A DNA stretch of 64,000 nt from Hyphomicrobiales bacterium (GCA_016125495.1 WGLQ01000027.1:108583-172582), one strand, 5' to 3'. Positions 18,121-27,138 are shown, counted from the stretch's first letter. Made by a program: numbers and translations. Notes: generated from the sequence alone by a model not told the origin.

Positions 18121-19940
18121 CCACACCCACCGGCGCCTCGGTGCTCCCCGACCGTGAGCGGATTTTGCCGGCGGGTCTGCGCCCCGGCGCCGAATTGTTG
18201 GCGGAGGGCCGTGAGCAGGCGGGCAGGACGCTCCTCGGCTCCTGCCCATTCCTCACGGCCAACGGGGTCGTATGCGAGCACGACTTCAAACGCCGGATGG
18301 CCGCCGATGGCCGCATCATGCAACACGCACAGATCGGTTTTCGCAGCCTCGAGCGCACCGTCACCGCGGCCCGCGAGGTACATGCCCGTGCCGGAGAGAG
18401 AGGCGCCCGCGTCGACCGCTACGGCATCTGCCTCGATTGGACGATGGGGCTTCCGGTCGGCGAACGCCGCGCCGTCCCGGCCGGCACCGGCCTCGTCCTC
18501 GACGACCTCGATCAGTTCTATGCCATCAGCCATGCCGCCCCGGTCGCCCCGCACTTCGGCGACTTCGTGCTCGGCTTTCCGGCGGCCCTCGAGAACACCC
18601 GCGCGGCCCTCGCCGCCGGCTCGACGGCCATCGGCAACCTCGGCCAGTATTTCGCGTTCCGCCTGCCGGGCCGTGACGATGACCGCGCCGCCACCGAGGC
18701 GACCGTGATCGCACTCGGCCTCATCGCCGCCACGCCGGCCCCCATCCTCGTGCACTCGAACCTCGACGATGGATTTGCCGCGCTCTTCACCGATCTCGCC
18801 TGCAGCCTCGGCGCCGTCCTCCTCGAGCAGCATGCCATCGAGCATTTGATCGGCGCGCGCCTCGCCCACTGCTATGGCCACCATTTTTCCGACCCGGTGC
18901 GCCGTGCCGCCTTCCAGATCGCCCTTTCCCGCGTGACCAATGCCCCCGGAACCATGGTCTACGGCAACACCACCGCCTATCGCGGCACCCCATCGGAGAA
19001 TTTCGCGAGCCTGGCGAGCTATCTCGTCGTCGATCTGGCGGGCCAGCGCCGGTTCGCCACCGGTCACGCCATCAATCCGGTTCCGGTCACCGAGAACGAG
19101 CGCATTCCCGAGATCGCCGAGATCGTGGAGGCTCAGTGCTTCGCCCACCGCCTCGCCGAGCGCACCGCCGACCTCGCACCGCTCATCGACCTTTCGGCGG
19201 CCGTGCGCCTCGCCGATGGCATCGTGGCGGGCGGCGAACGCTTTCGCGACAACGTGCTCGCCGGCCTTTCGGCGATCGGCATCGACACCACGGACCCTGC
19301 CCAATTGCTCGCTGCATTACGCCGTCTCGGGGGACGCCGGCTGGAAGCAGCCTTCGGCCCGGGACCCGCGCCGGACGCGGGTAACCCTCTGCCCCGCCAG
19401 CCTCTGGTCCGCTCCAGCATCGTCGACGAGATCGCCGAGATGGCCGCAACGCACCTCGAACGCTGCGATGCGCCGACCCGCGCGGCGATCGCACGAGCCG
19501 CGCCACTGGTTCTGTCGGCGACGACCGACATCCACGAGCACGGCAAGATGCTGTTGGACACCGTGCTCGCGCGGCTCGGCGTGCGCGTGCACGACGCCGG
19601 CGTCACGGTCACCCCCGACGAACTCGCCGAACTCGCCAGCGCCACCATGCCCGATGCCATCGCGGTCAGCACGTACAACGGCATTGCCCTCGACTTCCTT
19701 TCGGCCTTGAATGCGGCCCTCGAAGAACGGGGCCTCTCCATCCCGGTCATGATCGGTGGTCGCCTCAACCAGGTTCCGCCCGGTTCCAACACCAGCCTGC
19801 CGGTTGACGTCGGCAGCGAACTCTCGGGCCTCGGAGCCCACGTCTGTCGCTCGATCGAGGACAGCTACAGCGTTCTGGCGGGGCTTGGGCTCGAGAAGCG
19901 CTCGGGGTCCATTGCGCGGTCCGGACAGTCGAAGGAGTGA
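18117..19940 (+). CDS. Putative B12-dependent mutase, glutamate-mutase E/S-like fusion
   Basis: The 607-residue product does not match a named enzyme that I know. The C-terminal part (about 463-600) is a cobalamin-binding Rossmann domain with Asp471-x-His473-x-x-Gly476 (in TTDIHEHGKM) and a later PVMIGGRLN segment placed as in glutamate mutase subunit S. The first 400 residues resemble the barrel of subunit E: DRYGICLDWTMGLP, then AIGNLGQYFAFRLPG, then MVYGNTTAYRGTPSE, then GHAINPVPVTENERIPE. Glutamate mutase is normally two polypeptides, so this reads as a natural E-S fusion with an altered substrate pocket. It is coupled to the esterase upstream, and the ProC-like gene starts 6 bp downstream. 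A methionine-synthase-like or chaperone role is less likely. Confidence 0.68.
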   Translation: MTTPTGASVLPDRERILPAGLRPGAELLAEGREQAGRTLLGSCPFLTANGVVCEHDFKRRMAADGRIMQHAQIGFRSLERTVTAAREVHARAGERGARVDRYGICLDWTMGLPVGERRAVPAGTGLVLDDLDQFYAISHAAPVAPHFGDFVLGFPAALENTRAALAAGSTAIGNLGQYFAFRLPGRDDDRAATEATVIALGLIAATPAPILVHSNLDDGFAALFTDLACSLGAVLLEQHAIEHLIGARLAHCYGHHFSDPVRRAAFQIALSRVTNAPGTMVYGNTTAYRGTPSENFASLASYLVVDLAGQRRFATGHAINPVPVTENERIPEIAEIVEAQCFAHRLAERTADLAPLIDLSAAVRLADGIVAGGERFRDNVLAGLSAIGIDTTDPAQLLAALRRLGGRRLEAAFGPGPAPDAGNPLPRQPLVRSSIVDEIAEMAATHLERCDAPTRAAIARAAPLVLSATTDIHEHGKMLLDTVLARLGVRVHDAGVTVTPDELAELASATMPDAIAVSTYNGIALDFLSALNAALEERGLSIPVMIGGRLNQVPPGSNTSLPVDVGSELSGLGAHVCRSIEDSYSVLAGLGLEKRSGSIARSGQSKE

Positions 19941-19946
19941 GGTGGT

Positions 19947-20726
19947 ATGCAGTCGCGCGAGCTGACCGTCGGGATCATCGGTGTCGGCCACCTGATGCGC
20001 CATCTGGTGCCGGGAATGTTGCGCACGGCCTCGCCGCCCCGCCTGCTGCTTGGACCACGCAGCCGGGCCGATGCCGAAGCACTCGCCAGCGCACACGGCC
20101 TCGAGATCGCTGCCGACAACGCCGACGTGGTTTGCCGCTCCGACCTCGTCGTCGTCGCCGTGCGCCCACCCCAGACTGAGGAGGCGATGACCGGACTGCC
20201 CTGGCGCGCCGGCCAGACGGTGCTCTCGCTGATGGCGGGTGTCACGCTCGAACGGCTGGCCCGCATCGCCCGGCCGGCAACCGTGGTGCGCGCCATGCCG
20301 GTCGTCGCCGGCCTATATGGCGAGAGCGCCACCAGCCTCCACCCCGAGAATGCGGCCGCCCGCACCGTGCTGACGCCCCTCGGCGCCGTGGTCGCGCTCG
20401 AGACCGAGGAGCTGTTTGAGAAGGCCTCGATCCTCGGCGCCGGCTATGGCTGGCTGCAGGTCCTCGCGAACGACATGATCGCTTGGCTCGAATCGGAGGG
20501 GATCGAACCGGCCGCCGCCCGAACCCTGGTTGCCCAGACCATGCGGGCGAGCGCCACCACGCTGCTCGAGCGCCGCGAAACGACGCCCGGTGAGCTCGTC
20601 GCTGAACTGATCTCGCCGGGCAGCCTCACCGGCCAGGGCCGCGACATCCTGATGGACGACGACTACTTTCGAGGCTGGCGCCACGCCCTGGACGCGATCC
20701 GCGACCGCCTTCTCGCCACCGGCTGA
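19947..20726 (+). CDS. Pyrroline-5-carboxylate reductase-like oxidoreductase
   Basis: The 259-residue product has the ProC fold: an N-terminal NAD(P)-binding motif (GIIGVGHLMRHLVPGM) and a C-terminal helical dimerisation domain. The conserved ProC signature near the C-terminus, usually PGGTT, reads PGSLTGQG here (in LISPGSLTGQGRDIL). That suggests it is not the housekeeping proline enzyme. It is preceded by a good GAAGGAG and directly follows the mutase-like gene. It probably reduces a cyclic imine or related product of that pathway; this is inference. Confidence 0.75.
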   Translation: MQSRELTVGIIGVGHLMRHLVPGMLRTASPPRLLLGPRSRADAEALASAHGLEIAADNADVVCRSDLVVVAVRPPQTEEAMTGLPWRAGQTVLSLMAGVTLERLARIARPATVVRAMPVVAGLYGESATSLHPENAAARTVLTPLGAVVALETEELFEKASILGAGYGWLQVLANDMIAWLESEGIEPAAARTLVAQTMRASATTLLERRETTPGELVAELISPGSLTGQGRDILMDDDYFRGWRHALDAIRDRLLATG

Positions 20727-20863
20727 GGCGCGATTTCCCCGCTTCTTGGCGATCTCCGGGACGTACCGGACCCCCGGCTTCACAGAGTTGACACGCGGCT
20801 CTAGTATCCGGCCCGTGAGTAGGCCTCGAATCAGCGACGTGCTCGCATGAGAGAGGGTGACCG

Positions 20864-21427
20864 ATGATCGCAGCGGCGATGCAATCGCCGGAAAGGTTCC
20901 CGGCACTGGTGCTGAATGCCGACTATCGGCCTCTCAGCTACTACCCGCTGTCGCTCTGGAGCTGGCAGGACACGGTGAAGGCGGTCTTCCTCGACCGTGT
21001 CAACATTGTTTCGGAGTATGAGCGTCGAGTATCGAGCCCGACCTTCGGGATGCGTCTTCCGAGCGTCGTGGCCCTCAAGAGCTACGTGAAACCGGCGCTT
21101 TACCCGGCCTTCACCCGCTTCAACGTGTTCCTTCGCGACCGCTTCCAGTGCCAGTATTGCGGCGACCGCGACGAACTGACCTTCGACCACGTCATTCCGC
21201 GCTCACGCGGCGGCCTCACTCGTTGGGACAACGTCACGACGGCGTGCGCTCCGTGCAATCTCGCCAAGGGCGGCACCATGCCGCACGTCGGGGGCATGAT
21301 ACCGCGCCAGATGCCCTATCGCCCGACGGTCTATGAACTGCATGCCAACGGCCGTCTCTTCCCGCCGAACTACCTGCACGAAAGCTGGCTCGACTATCTC
21401 TACTGGGACAGCGAACTCGAACCGTAG
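20864..21427 (+). CDS. HNH endonuclease-domain protein
   Basis: The 187-residue product has an HNH module with zinc-binding cysteines: CQYCGDRDELTFDHVIPRS, then GGLTRWDNVTTACAPCNLAKG. It matches the widely conserved alphaproteobacterial HNH protein that starts with PALVLNADYRPLSYYPLSLW. The function of this family is not established; a housekeeping DNA role is more likely than a mobile intron role. The ATG at 20864 follows GAGAGGGTGACCG. Confidence 0.88.
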   Translation: MIAAAMQSPERFPALVLNADYRPLSYYPLSLWSWQDTVKAVFLDRVNIVSEYERRVSSPTFGMRLPSVVALKSYVKPALYPAFTRFNVFLRDRFQCQYCGDRDELTFDHVIPRSRGGLTRWDNVTTACAPCNLAKGGTMPHVGGMIPRQMPYRPTVYELHANGRLFPPNYLHESWLDYLYWDSELEP

Positions 21428-21462
21428 AGCCTTGCGGTGTCGGACGGGCGGGCCGTCGTCGT

Positions 21463-21672
21463 TCAAGCCGCGCGAGCGGGCCGGCAGAGCGCCGCGGCGA
21501 TGTCATCGACCGCCGCGCTCCAGTCGGTGCGCGCCTTCTGGCGACCGCGTACGCCGAACGCGGCGAGTGCGTCGGCCGGGCTGCCCCCATCGCGGAAGAT
21601 GCGCGCGCACATGAGGCGTGCATAGCCGACCGCCTGATTCCACTGTGCGGGATCGTGATTGTCGCGTTCCAT
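21463..21672 (-). CDS. Small hypothetical protein (69 aa)
   Basis: The product is 69 residues, starting MERDNHDPAQWNQAVGYARL. It looks soluble, helical and without membrane segments. The ATG at 21672 is preceded by AAGGAGCACGAGC, a very good ribosome binding site, which is the main support for the gene. I do not recognise it. It is convergent with the HNH gene. Confidence 0.55.
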   Translation of the reverse strand: MERDNHDPAQWNQAVGYARLMCARIFRDGGSPADALAAFGVRGRQKARTDWSAAVDDIAAALCRPARAA

Positions 21673-22029
21673 GCTCGTGCTCCTTGGCCGGGCCCCGCGC
21701 GCGTCGCTCGGGCCGTGTTCGATGGATGGGCGATGGCGGATGCGACCAGGGGAGCCAACCCCACAACGCAAAACCTGTTCAGGCGAGGTTCGCAGCAATC
21801 GATAGGACTCGACCGATCCCATCCGCCAACTCGATGGACCAGCGAGCCGCCAGCCCGAATTCTGTGCTGCGACCGAGCAAGGCTCGGCCGCAGCAGCTTC
21901 GGCTCCCGTATGAACGCGGAACGACGGGACCGATCGTTGGACGGACCGCGGGATCGGCGTCGAAAGGGTTGGGGGGCAACCGCTCTGGGGACGCCCGATC
22001 GGGTGGGGCCCGTCGGAACGCGGTACGCA

Positions 22030-22151
22030 ACGGTTACGCTACTGGAACACGGTTACGCGGTACTGGGTGACGGTCGGGGCATGGAACGCGCCGACGATGA
22101 CCGGACCCGATCCGCCCGGCTTGCGGCCGGCGGTACGCTTTACGCGGTACT
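22030..22151. repeat. Short TTACGC-containing direct repeats
   Basis: ACGGTTACGC occurs at 22030-22039 and 22049-22058. TTACGCGGTACT occurs at 22053-22064 and again at 22140-22151. GGTACGC also appears at 22023 and 22133. The copies are exact, but the meaning is unknown. Confidence 0.55.
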
Positions 22152-22441
22152 CTCTACGCTCCCCGGGGCACCCCGTTCGGAGCACGCCCTGGAGTTCGCG
22201 CGGACCCGGAGCGACCCGCCCCGGCCCGAAACCTTCGCCACGATGCTCAGTGCACCGCGACGGAAACCATTGCGGCATCCGAGTGGAGCAGCGAGACCTG
22301 CCCCGGTCCGACCGGCGCGACTTCCACCAGACCGGACCGTGACACCGCCCGCGCACCCGGCACAGCGCCGCGAACGCCACGCAAAACCCGCGCCTCGAGG
22401 CCAACCGAGAGCTTTTCGGCCCTCTGCCTCGCCCTCCGGCT

Positions 22442-22469
22442 CCTGAGTTGCTCGATCGAGCAACTCAGG
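22442..22469. repeat. 28-bp perfect palindrome
   Basis: The half-site CCTGAGTTGCTCGA (22442-22455) is followed without a spacer by its exact reverse complement. It could be an operator for a dimeric protein, a recombination site or an RNA hairpin. No adjacent gene start indicates which. Confidence 0.7.
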
Positions 22470-22971
22470 CGCAGCCGGGGCTTCAAGTCCTGGTTCGACG
22501 GCATGGGGGACACCGACGAACCATCCTCCGCTCTTTTCTGCTCCGATCCCGGAACGGTCTTGGGCGAATGACGCGACGCGACGAACTCGACACCACACCG
22601 ACGAGACAGGAACACCACGGCGGAGCAGCCCTTGGCTTTGCCAACCGGCGACGGGCTCTGGGGGAAAGCCTGGCACCGCAACTCGGCAACGATGGATTGA
22701 TCTGATGTCGTTCGCATCGGGCCGCTCCTTACCGAACGCGTCGCCAGCGACTTGGGGGGGGTGTCGTCGGCGACGGTTGGAATTAACCGTAGCACTGGGG
22801 CCACAATTGGCAGGGAATGCGACCGAGATGGGGTATTTCGCTTGACAAACGTTCATCTTCGCTGGGCTGATTTGCCCGGCGCCCGCGCCAACCTGATGAA
22901 TCTATTCGAGCTTTAGGAAAGGGCCTCGTAAGGTCCGCGTATCGGGTCCGCCGCGGGCGCGGCACCCTTCG

Positions 22972-23484
22972 TCAGACGGCTCGGGCCACCCGGGCGGCCG
23001 CAACGGCCGCAAGACCCACCGCAACGAGGCTGATCACCGCGTTCCAGCCGGCGAATGAGAGGCCGAATATCCGCAACGGCGCCTCATCGCAGCGCACCAC
23101 CGATTCGCTGGCCATCCCGTCGAGCAGGCTGCCGACGGATCCCGAGACGGCCGCCTCGCCCCCGCAGGTGGTCGGGCCCGCCCAGAATTTCCACTCGACG
23201 CCCGCGTGATAGATGCCGAGCCCCGTGTTGATCGCAAAGCCGATGGCGACCGCCACGAGGAGCCCGATCGCAGCGTGGCGCCAGCCGCGAGACGCCGCCA
23301 GGATCGCCACCAGCGTCGCCGGTACCGCGAAATAGTAGGCATAGCGCTCTTGCAGGCAGAGCGGGCAGGGCCGGTAGCCGCCGATGTGCTCGAAGCCCAG
23401 CGCCGCGAGAATGGACGCGAGCGCGACGACGAAGAGCACCAGCGCTGGCGCCAATGCGCCCGAATCTGCCCTGCCGACAGCCAT
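22972..23484 (-). CDS. dsbB: Disulfide bond formation protein DsbB-like
   Basis: The 170-residue inner-membrane protein has four helices and two cysteine pairs: Cys40-Pro-Leu-Cys43 (in GGYRPCPLCLQERYAYY) in the first periplasmic loop, and Cys107/Cys132 in the second. DsbB re-oxidises the periplasmic thiol oxidase DsbA and passes electrons to quinone. The ATG at 23484 follows GAAGG; an in-frame ATG at 23523 would add 13 charged residues. It lies 58 bp after the YqaA-like gene on the same strand and is probably co-transcribed with it. Confidence 0.88.
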   Translation of the reverse strand: MAVGRADSGALAPALVLFVVALASILAALGFEHIGGYRPCPLCLQERYAYYFAVPATLVAILAASRGWRHAAIGLLVAVAIGFAINTGLGIYHAGVEWKFWAGPTTCGGEAAVSGSVGSLLDGMASESVVRCDEAPLRIFGLSFAGWNAVISLVAVGLAAVAAARVARAV

Positions 23485-23542
23485 CGTCGCCACCCTTCGA
23501 CGGTGCGGCCCACGCCGCGCCACACCTCTTTCACCTCGTGCG

Positions 23543-24190
23543 TCAGTGCATATAGCGCAAGACGAGGAAGCCGCCGATCAGGAAGATGAAGAAGATCGCG
23601 GTCATGAGCCCGAGCCGCTTTTCGATGAACGCGCGCACGGGCGGCCCGAAGAGGTAGAGGAGCGCGGCAACGAGGAAGAACCGACCGCCCCGCGAGATCA
23701 GGCTCGCCGCGACGAACACCGGCAGGCTGAGGCCGACCGCACCGCTCGCGATCGTGAAGACCTTGTAGGGAAGCGGCGTGAATCCGGCGGCAAAGACGAT
23801 CCAGAACCCCCATTCCGCGTAGAGTTGGCGAAAGCGCCCCCAGGCGCTCTGCGGGTTCGCGGCATCATAGGTCGCCGGATCGAAGGCCGGATGGCCGGGC
23901 TCGTCGAGACGCCACTTCGGATCGAAGACGTCGAGCAGCACATCGCCGACGACGTAGAGGAGGCTCGCGCCGATGAGATAGCCGAGCAGCCCGCCGGCCA
24001 CCGAGGCCACCGTGCAGATCGCCGCGTAGAACCAGGCCTTCGCACGCTGGGCCACCACCATCGGAATGAGCATGACGTCGGGCGGGATGGGAAAGAACGA
24101 GCTTTCGGCGAACGAGACCACCGCCAGCCAGAGACCGGCGAGGCGATGGGCGGCAAGGGCCATGCAGCGATCGTAGAGGGCTCTGAGCAT
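23543..24190 (-). CDS. YqaA/DedA-like (VTT-domain) membrane protein
   Basis: The 215-residue product has several membrane helices and the VTT/DedA core pattern: SFAESSFFPIPPDVMLIPMV, then GGLLGYLIGASLLYVVGD, then FTPLPYKVFTIASGAVG. It belongs to the YqaA subgroup. Family members are linked to membrane lipid handling and stress; the exact role is unknown. The ATG at 24190 is preferred because a start at 24253 adds a polar extension. Confidence 0.85.
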   Translation of the reverse strand: MLRALYDRCMALAAHRLAGLWLAVVSFAESSFFPIPPDVMLIPMVVAQRAKAWFYAAICTVASVAGGLLGYLIGASLLYVVGDVLLDVFDPKWRLDEPGHPAFDPATYDAANPQSAWGRFRQLYAEWGFWIVFAAGFTPLPYKVFTIASGAVGLSLPVFVAASLISRGGRFFLVAALLYLFGPPVRAFIEKRLGLMTAIFFIFLIGGFLVLRYMH

Positions 24191-24396
24191 GCCGCCCAAG
24201 TAGCTGCGCCGGTCGCCCCTGTCCATGCCCGCAGCACCCCACGTCAGCGGCAATGGAACACCGTCCCCATGGCAATCGCGTGTAATGCTCTGTTAACCGA
24301 AGCACCGTCACCTGATCGGCACCCGGAAAGACAATGATCGCTCGCGTCGGCGGCAACGGTTGACGACGCGGCCCGCCAAGATATCTTCGCGGCACT

Positions 24397-24483
<87 letters not shown>

Positions 24484-24606
24484 TCCGCAGCCACCGCCGG
24501 GAGCCCCGGCCCGTATGGGCCGAGAAATCCGGCTGGCGGCCCGAGGCACCGGGAATGCGACCGTCCGCGGTGGGCGGATGACGACGAGCGTGGGGGCCGC
24601 GAAACG

Positions 24607-25662
24607 ATGCAAGATGCGAATTCCCCTCGGACCTGGGCACGGCGGCTCGCTGGGCCCCTCCTGGCACTGGCACTGAGCCAACTCGCCGCAGGCGCCGCCC
24701 TCGCCGGGCCGATGCTGCTCTATGAAGTCGGCAGCGATCGCGTTCTCTATGCCGATGAGCCGGACCGGCCGTGGCATCCCGCCTCGCTGACCAAACTGAT
24801 GACGGCCTACATCGCCTTCGAGGAATTGCGTGCCGGCCGCCTGACGCTCGACACCGCCCTCGTTCAGTCCGCCAACGCCCACAAGGAGCCCCCGAGCAAG
24901 ATCGGCCTGCCGGTCGGCGCCACCATGTCGCTCGACCTCGGCCTGCGCGCGCTCATCATCAAGTCGGCCAACGACGTCGCGGTGATGATCGGCGAGCGCA
25001 TTTCCGGCAGCGAGGGCGCCTTCGTTCAGCGCATGAACCAGACCGCCTCACGCCTCGGCATGCTGCGCACGCGGTTTCGCAACCCCAACGGGCTGCCCGA
25101 CCCGGCTCAGGTGACGACCGCGCGGGACATGGCGCTGCTGACGCGCGCCATCATCCACGACTTCCCAGAGCGTGCCGACCTCTTTGCCCAATCCCGGATG
25201 CGGATCGGCGACATTCCGCTACGGTCGCACAATGCGCTGCTGGAACGCTTCGAGGGCGCCGATGGCATGAAGACCGGCTTCATCTGCGCCTCGGGCTTCA
25301 ACATCGTCGCCAGCGCCTCGCGCAATGGCCGCCGGCTCGTTGCCGTCGTGCTCGGCGCTTTGACGGCACCCGAGCGGACCGAACGCACCGGTAAGCTACT
25401 CGAATACGGCTTTCGTGCCGCCGGCTGGCGCGGCGTGTTGGGCGCGAACTCGCTCGACGCCCTGCCCCGTGACCCCGCCCGCGCCGTGGCACCTCGCAAC
25501 GTACGCGGTGAGGTGCGGGTCGGCACCTGTGGTTACCGCGCCCCGGCAACCGCCGCCGCCACCAAGCCCAAAGCCAAGGCCAGGGCCGCGAGCGCCACCG
25601 GCAACGAGAACGCCCCCGCCCGGCGGCGATCCGGCGCAAGCGGCAGTGCCAACCGGCGCTAG
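24607..25662 (+). CDS. D-alanyl-D-alanine carboxypeptidase (PBP5/6 type)
   Basis: The 351-residue product has a signal peptide (LLALALSQLAAGAALA) and the penicillin-binding motifs S-x-x-K in PASLTKLM, S-x-N in KSANDVAV and K-T-G in GMKTGFICAS. It trims the terminal D-Ala from peptidoglycan stem peptides in the periplasm. After about residue 290 it has a low-complexity Ala/Lys/Arg tail rather than a clear PBP5 C-terminal beta domain and amphipathic anchor. The ATG at 24607 directly precedes the signal peptide. The longer frame from 24403 reads through the tRNA and is rejected. Confidence 0.9.
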   Translation: MQDANSPRTWARRLAGPLLALALSQLAAGAALAGPMLLYEVGSDRVLYADEPDRPWHPASLTKLMTAYIAFEELRAGRLTLDTALVQSANAHKEPPSKIGLPVGATMSLDLGLRALIIKSANDVAVMIGERISGSEGAFVQRMNQTASRLGMLRTRFRNPNGLPDPAQVTTARDMALLTRAIIHDFPERADLFAQSRMRIGDIPLRSHNALLERFEGADGMKTGFICASGFNIVASASRNGRRLVAVVLGALTAPERTERTGKLLEYGFRAAGWRGVLGANSLDALPRDPARAVAPRNVRGEVRVGTCGYRAPATAAATKPKAKARAASATGNENAPARRRSGASGSANRR

Positions 25663-25709
25663 CGTGGCGCCCCTTCGAACGAAGGCACGCGCTTGTCCGG
25701 CGGACACCC

Positions 25710-26039
25710 TCAGACGATGAGATCGAGATCCGTGCCCTGGTCCTGGCACCCAGGCCCACTCGGCCCCTGGTGCGGCCGCCTCTGCGACGGCTCGCTGGGC
25801 GTCTCCTGTCCCTTGCGCCCCTCGATGGACGGAGTTGGATCGGCTGGCGGCTGCGCCCCCGGGTTGGCCCCGTCAGCGGCCTTCGGCTGCGTGCCCTGAA
25901 CGGGCAGCATCATCGCGGCTCCCTCGCCGACCGCGAGCACGAGGGCAATGCCCGCCACCACCACGAAACGAGTGAAGATCGAGGCCCTCGGCCTCGCCCT
26001 CCCCCCGGAACTGCCAAAGGCACCTTTAGCCTCGGTCAT
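25710..26039 (-). CDS. Single-pass membrane protein with Pro/Gln-rich tail
   Basis: The 109-residue product has one hydrophobic helix (FTRFVVVAGIALVLAVGEGAA) at about residues 22-42. A disordered Pro/Gly/Gln tail follows and is likely periplasmic. I do not recognise it. The start at 26039 is chosen because the part upstream of it looks non-coding. It is divergent from the small gene at 26177. Confidence 0.5.
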   Translation of the reverse strand: MTEAKGAFGSSGGRARPRASIFTRFVVVAGIALVLAVGEGAAMMLPVQGTQPKAADGANPGAQPPADPTPSIEGRKGQETPSEPSQRRPHQGPSGPGCQDQGTDLDLIV

Positions 26040-26176
26040 GGCCGCTCGCTCCTTGCCAGGTCGGCTCGACTGTCCAGCAACCTTAGCAGGATTGTCCGCC
26101 CGGGTCGAAAGCGCCAGCGCTCGGACTGGCATCGGGCTTGCTCTTGTCCGCTGCAATGATGATCCGGAGCCAGCAC

Positions 26177-26413
26177 ATGCCACTCTCGCAGAGCAATATC
26201 AGACAGCAAGTCAAGCGCGATGCCTCGTTCGACCACCTGGCACTGGTGCTGGAGGCGCGCCACGGCGTCCATGCCGCCGAGGTCGCGGATTTCTTCGCCT
26301 CGGTGCACGGCCAGCTCGGTGACCACACGCGCTCCCTCGCCTGGGACGCGGTCGCCGATACGGTGCGCCAGCGCGAGGCCGAGCGCATGGCCGAGGGCCC
26401 CGAGCGCTACTGA
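26177..26413 (+). CDS. Small hypothetical protein (78 aa)
   Basis: The product is a 78-residue soluble, helical protein (SNIRQQVKRDASFDHLALVL near the start, WDAVADTVRQREAERMAEG near the end). No family is recognised. Alternative in-frame ATGs lie 21-39 bp upstream. Support comes from normal amino-acid composition and the lack of a better frame. Confidence 0.5.
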   Translation: MPLSQSNIRQQVKRDASFDHLALVLEARHGVHAAEVADFFASVHGQLGDHTRSLAWDAVADTVRQREAERMAEGPERY

Positions 26414-26469
26414 AAAGCGGGGTGGGGAGCGGCGCACCCGCCCGACGGCCTGCCCGGCCGGGTCCCGCG

Positions 26470-27138
26470 TCAAAGCGTTGCGCCGAGCACCAGCGTCCAG
26501 AAGGTCTTGAACTCGGTGCGCTCGTCACGAACCAGTGCGATGCCAGCGTGATGGGCATCTTTGAGCAGCAGGTTGCGGTTGTGCGCCTCGCTCTCCTTCC
26601 AGCCCTCGAACACCTCCGCGATGGTCGCCTGCCCGGTGCCCACATTCTCGGCCGCAACGCGCGCCGGATAACCCGTCCGCCGGATCCGATCCCACGGATT
26701 GGAGCCGTCCGAACCGTAATGCGAGATGCGATCGAAGCGGGCGAGGTCGGCCGAATGGTCCTTGGCCGCGCGCACGAGTTGCGGATGCAGCTTGAGCGGC
26801 CCGAGCCCGTGTGCCTTGCGATAGCCGTTGATGAGAGCGAGCGCTTCCTCGGCATCGAGCCTGGTATCGGTATAGCTGCGATCGGCGAGCGCACCACGCG
26901 GCGCCCGTTTCCAGGAGCCCTGCGGCGCGGCATCACGCGCTGCGACACGCGTCTCGTCGGCGTCGCGGCTCTTGCCCGATGAAAAGAAACCGAAGAGCCC
27001 GCCGCCGCCATCGGACGCATCGTCATCCGAAGCGCTCGACCCACCGCCCCCGGCAAATCCGAGCGAACCGGGGTTGAGACCAGTACTGCACGCAGCGAGC
27101 AGGACGGTCAGGAGCAAAGCCACGGCGACGCGAAACAT
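26470..27138 (-). CDS. CAP-domain lipoprotein
   Basis: The 222-residue product has a lipoprotein signal peptide with lipobox LLAAC, a Gly/Ser/Asp-rich linker, and a CAP (SCP/PR1) domain: LALINGYRKAHGLGPLKLHP, then AAKDHSADLARFDRISHYGSDG, then AAENVGTG and AHNRNLL. Such proteins are exported; enzymatic activity is not established for most bacterial members. The ATG at 27138 follows GGAGG. Confidence 0.86.
   Translation of the reverse strand: MFRVAVALLLTVLLAACSTGLNPGSLGFAGGGGSSASDDDASDGGGGLFGFFSSGKSRDADETRVAARDAAPQGSWKRAPRGALADRSYTDTRLDAEEALALINGYRKAHGLGPLKLHPQLVRAAKDHSADLARFDRISHYGSDGSNPWDRIRRTGYPARVAAENVGTGQATIAEVFEGWKESEAHNRNLLLKDAHHAGIALVRDERTEFKTFWTLVLGATL

Larger units (their letters stand above)
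21673..22971. other. 1.3 kb region without a supported gene
   Basis: Open frames exist on both strands but are Arg/Pro-rich and lack recognisable domains. The region contains a cluster of short direct repeats (22030-22151) and a 28-bp perfect palindrome (22442-22469), both listed separately. I find no tRNA, no convincing promoter and no mobile-element gene. A TTGACA at 22842 has no matching -10 box. Confidence 0.5.

Noticed and set aside
20788..20807. TTGACA and TAGTAT before the HNH gene as a promoter
   Set aside because: The spacing is only 8 bases, far from the usual 16-18.
22483..22510. GTCCTGGTTCGACGG resembling a tRNA T-arm
   Set aside because: No acceptor, D or anticodon arm could be drawn upstream and no matching 3' end follows.
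22807..22822. TTGGCAGGGAATGCGA as a sigma-54 promoter
   Set aside because: The GG and GC elements are separated by 8 instead of 10 bases, and no gene starts downstream on that strand.
21655..22856. Overlapping open frames of 180-260 codons on both strands in the gene-poor region
   Set aside because: They are rich in Arg, Pro and Ser with no recognisable domain or good ribosome binding site. Each strand looks equally poor.
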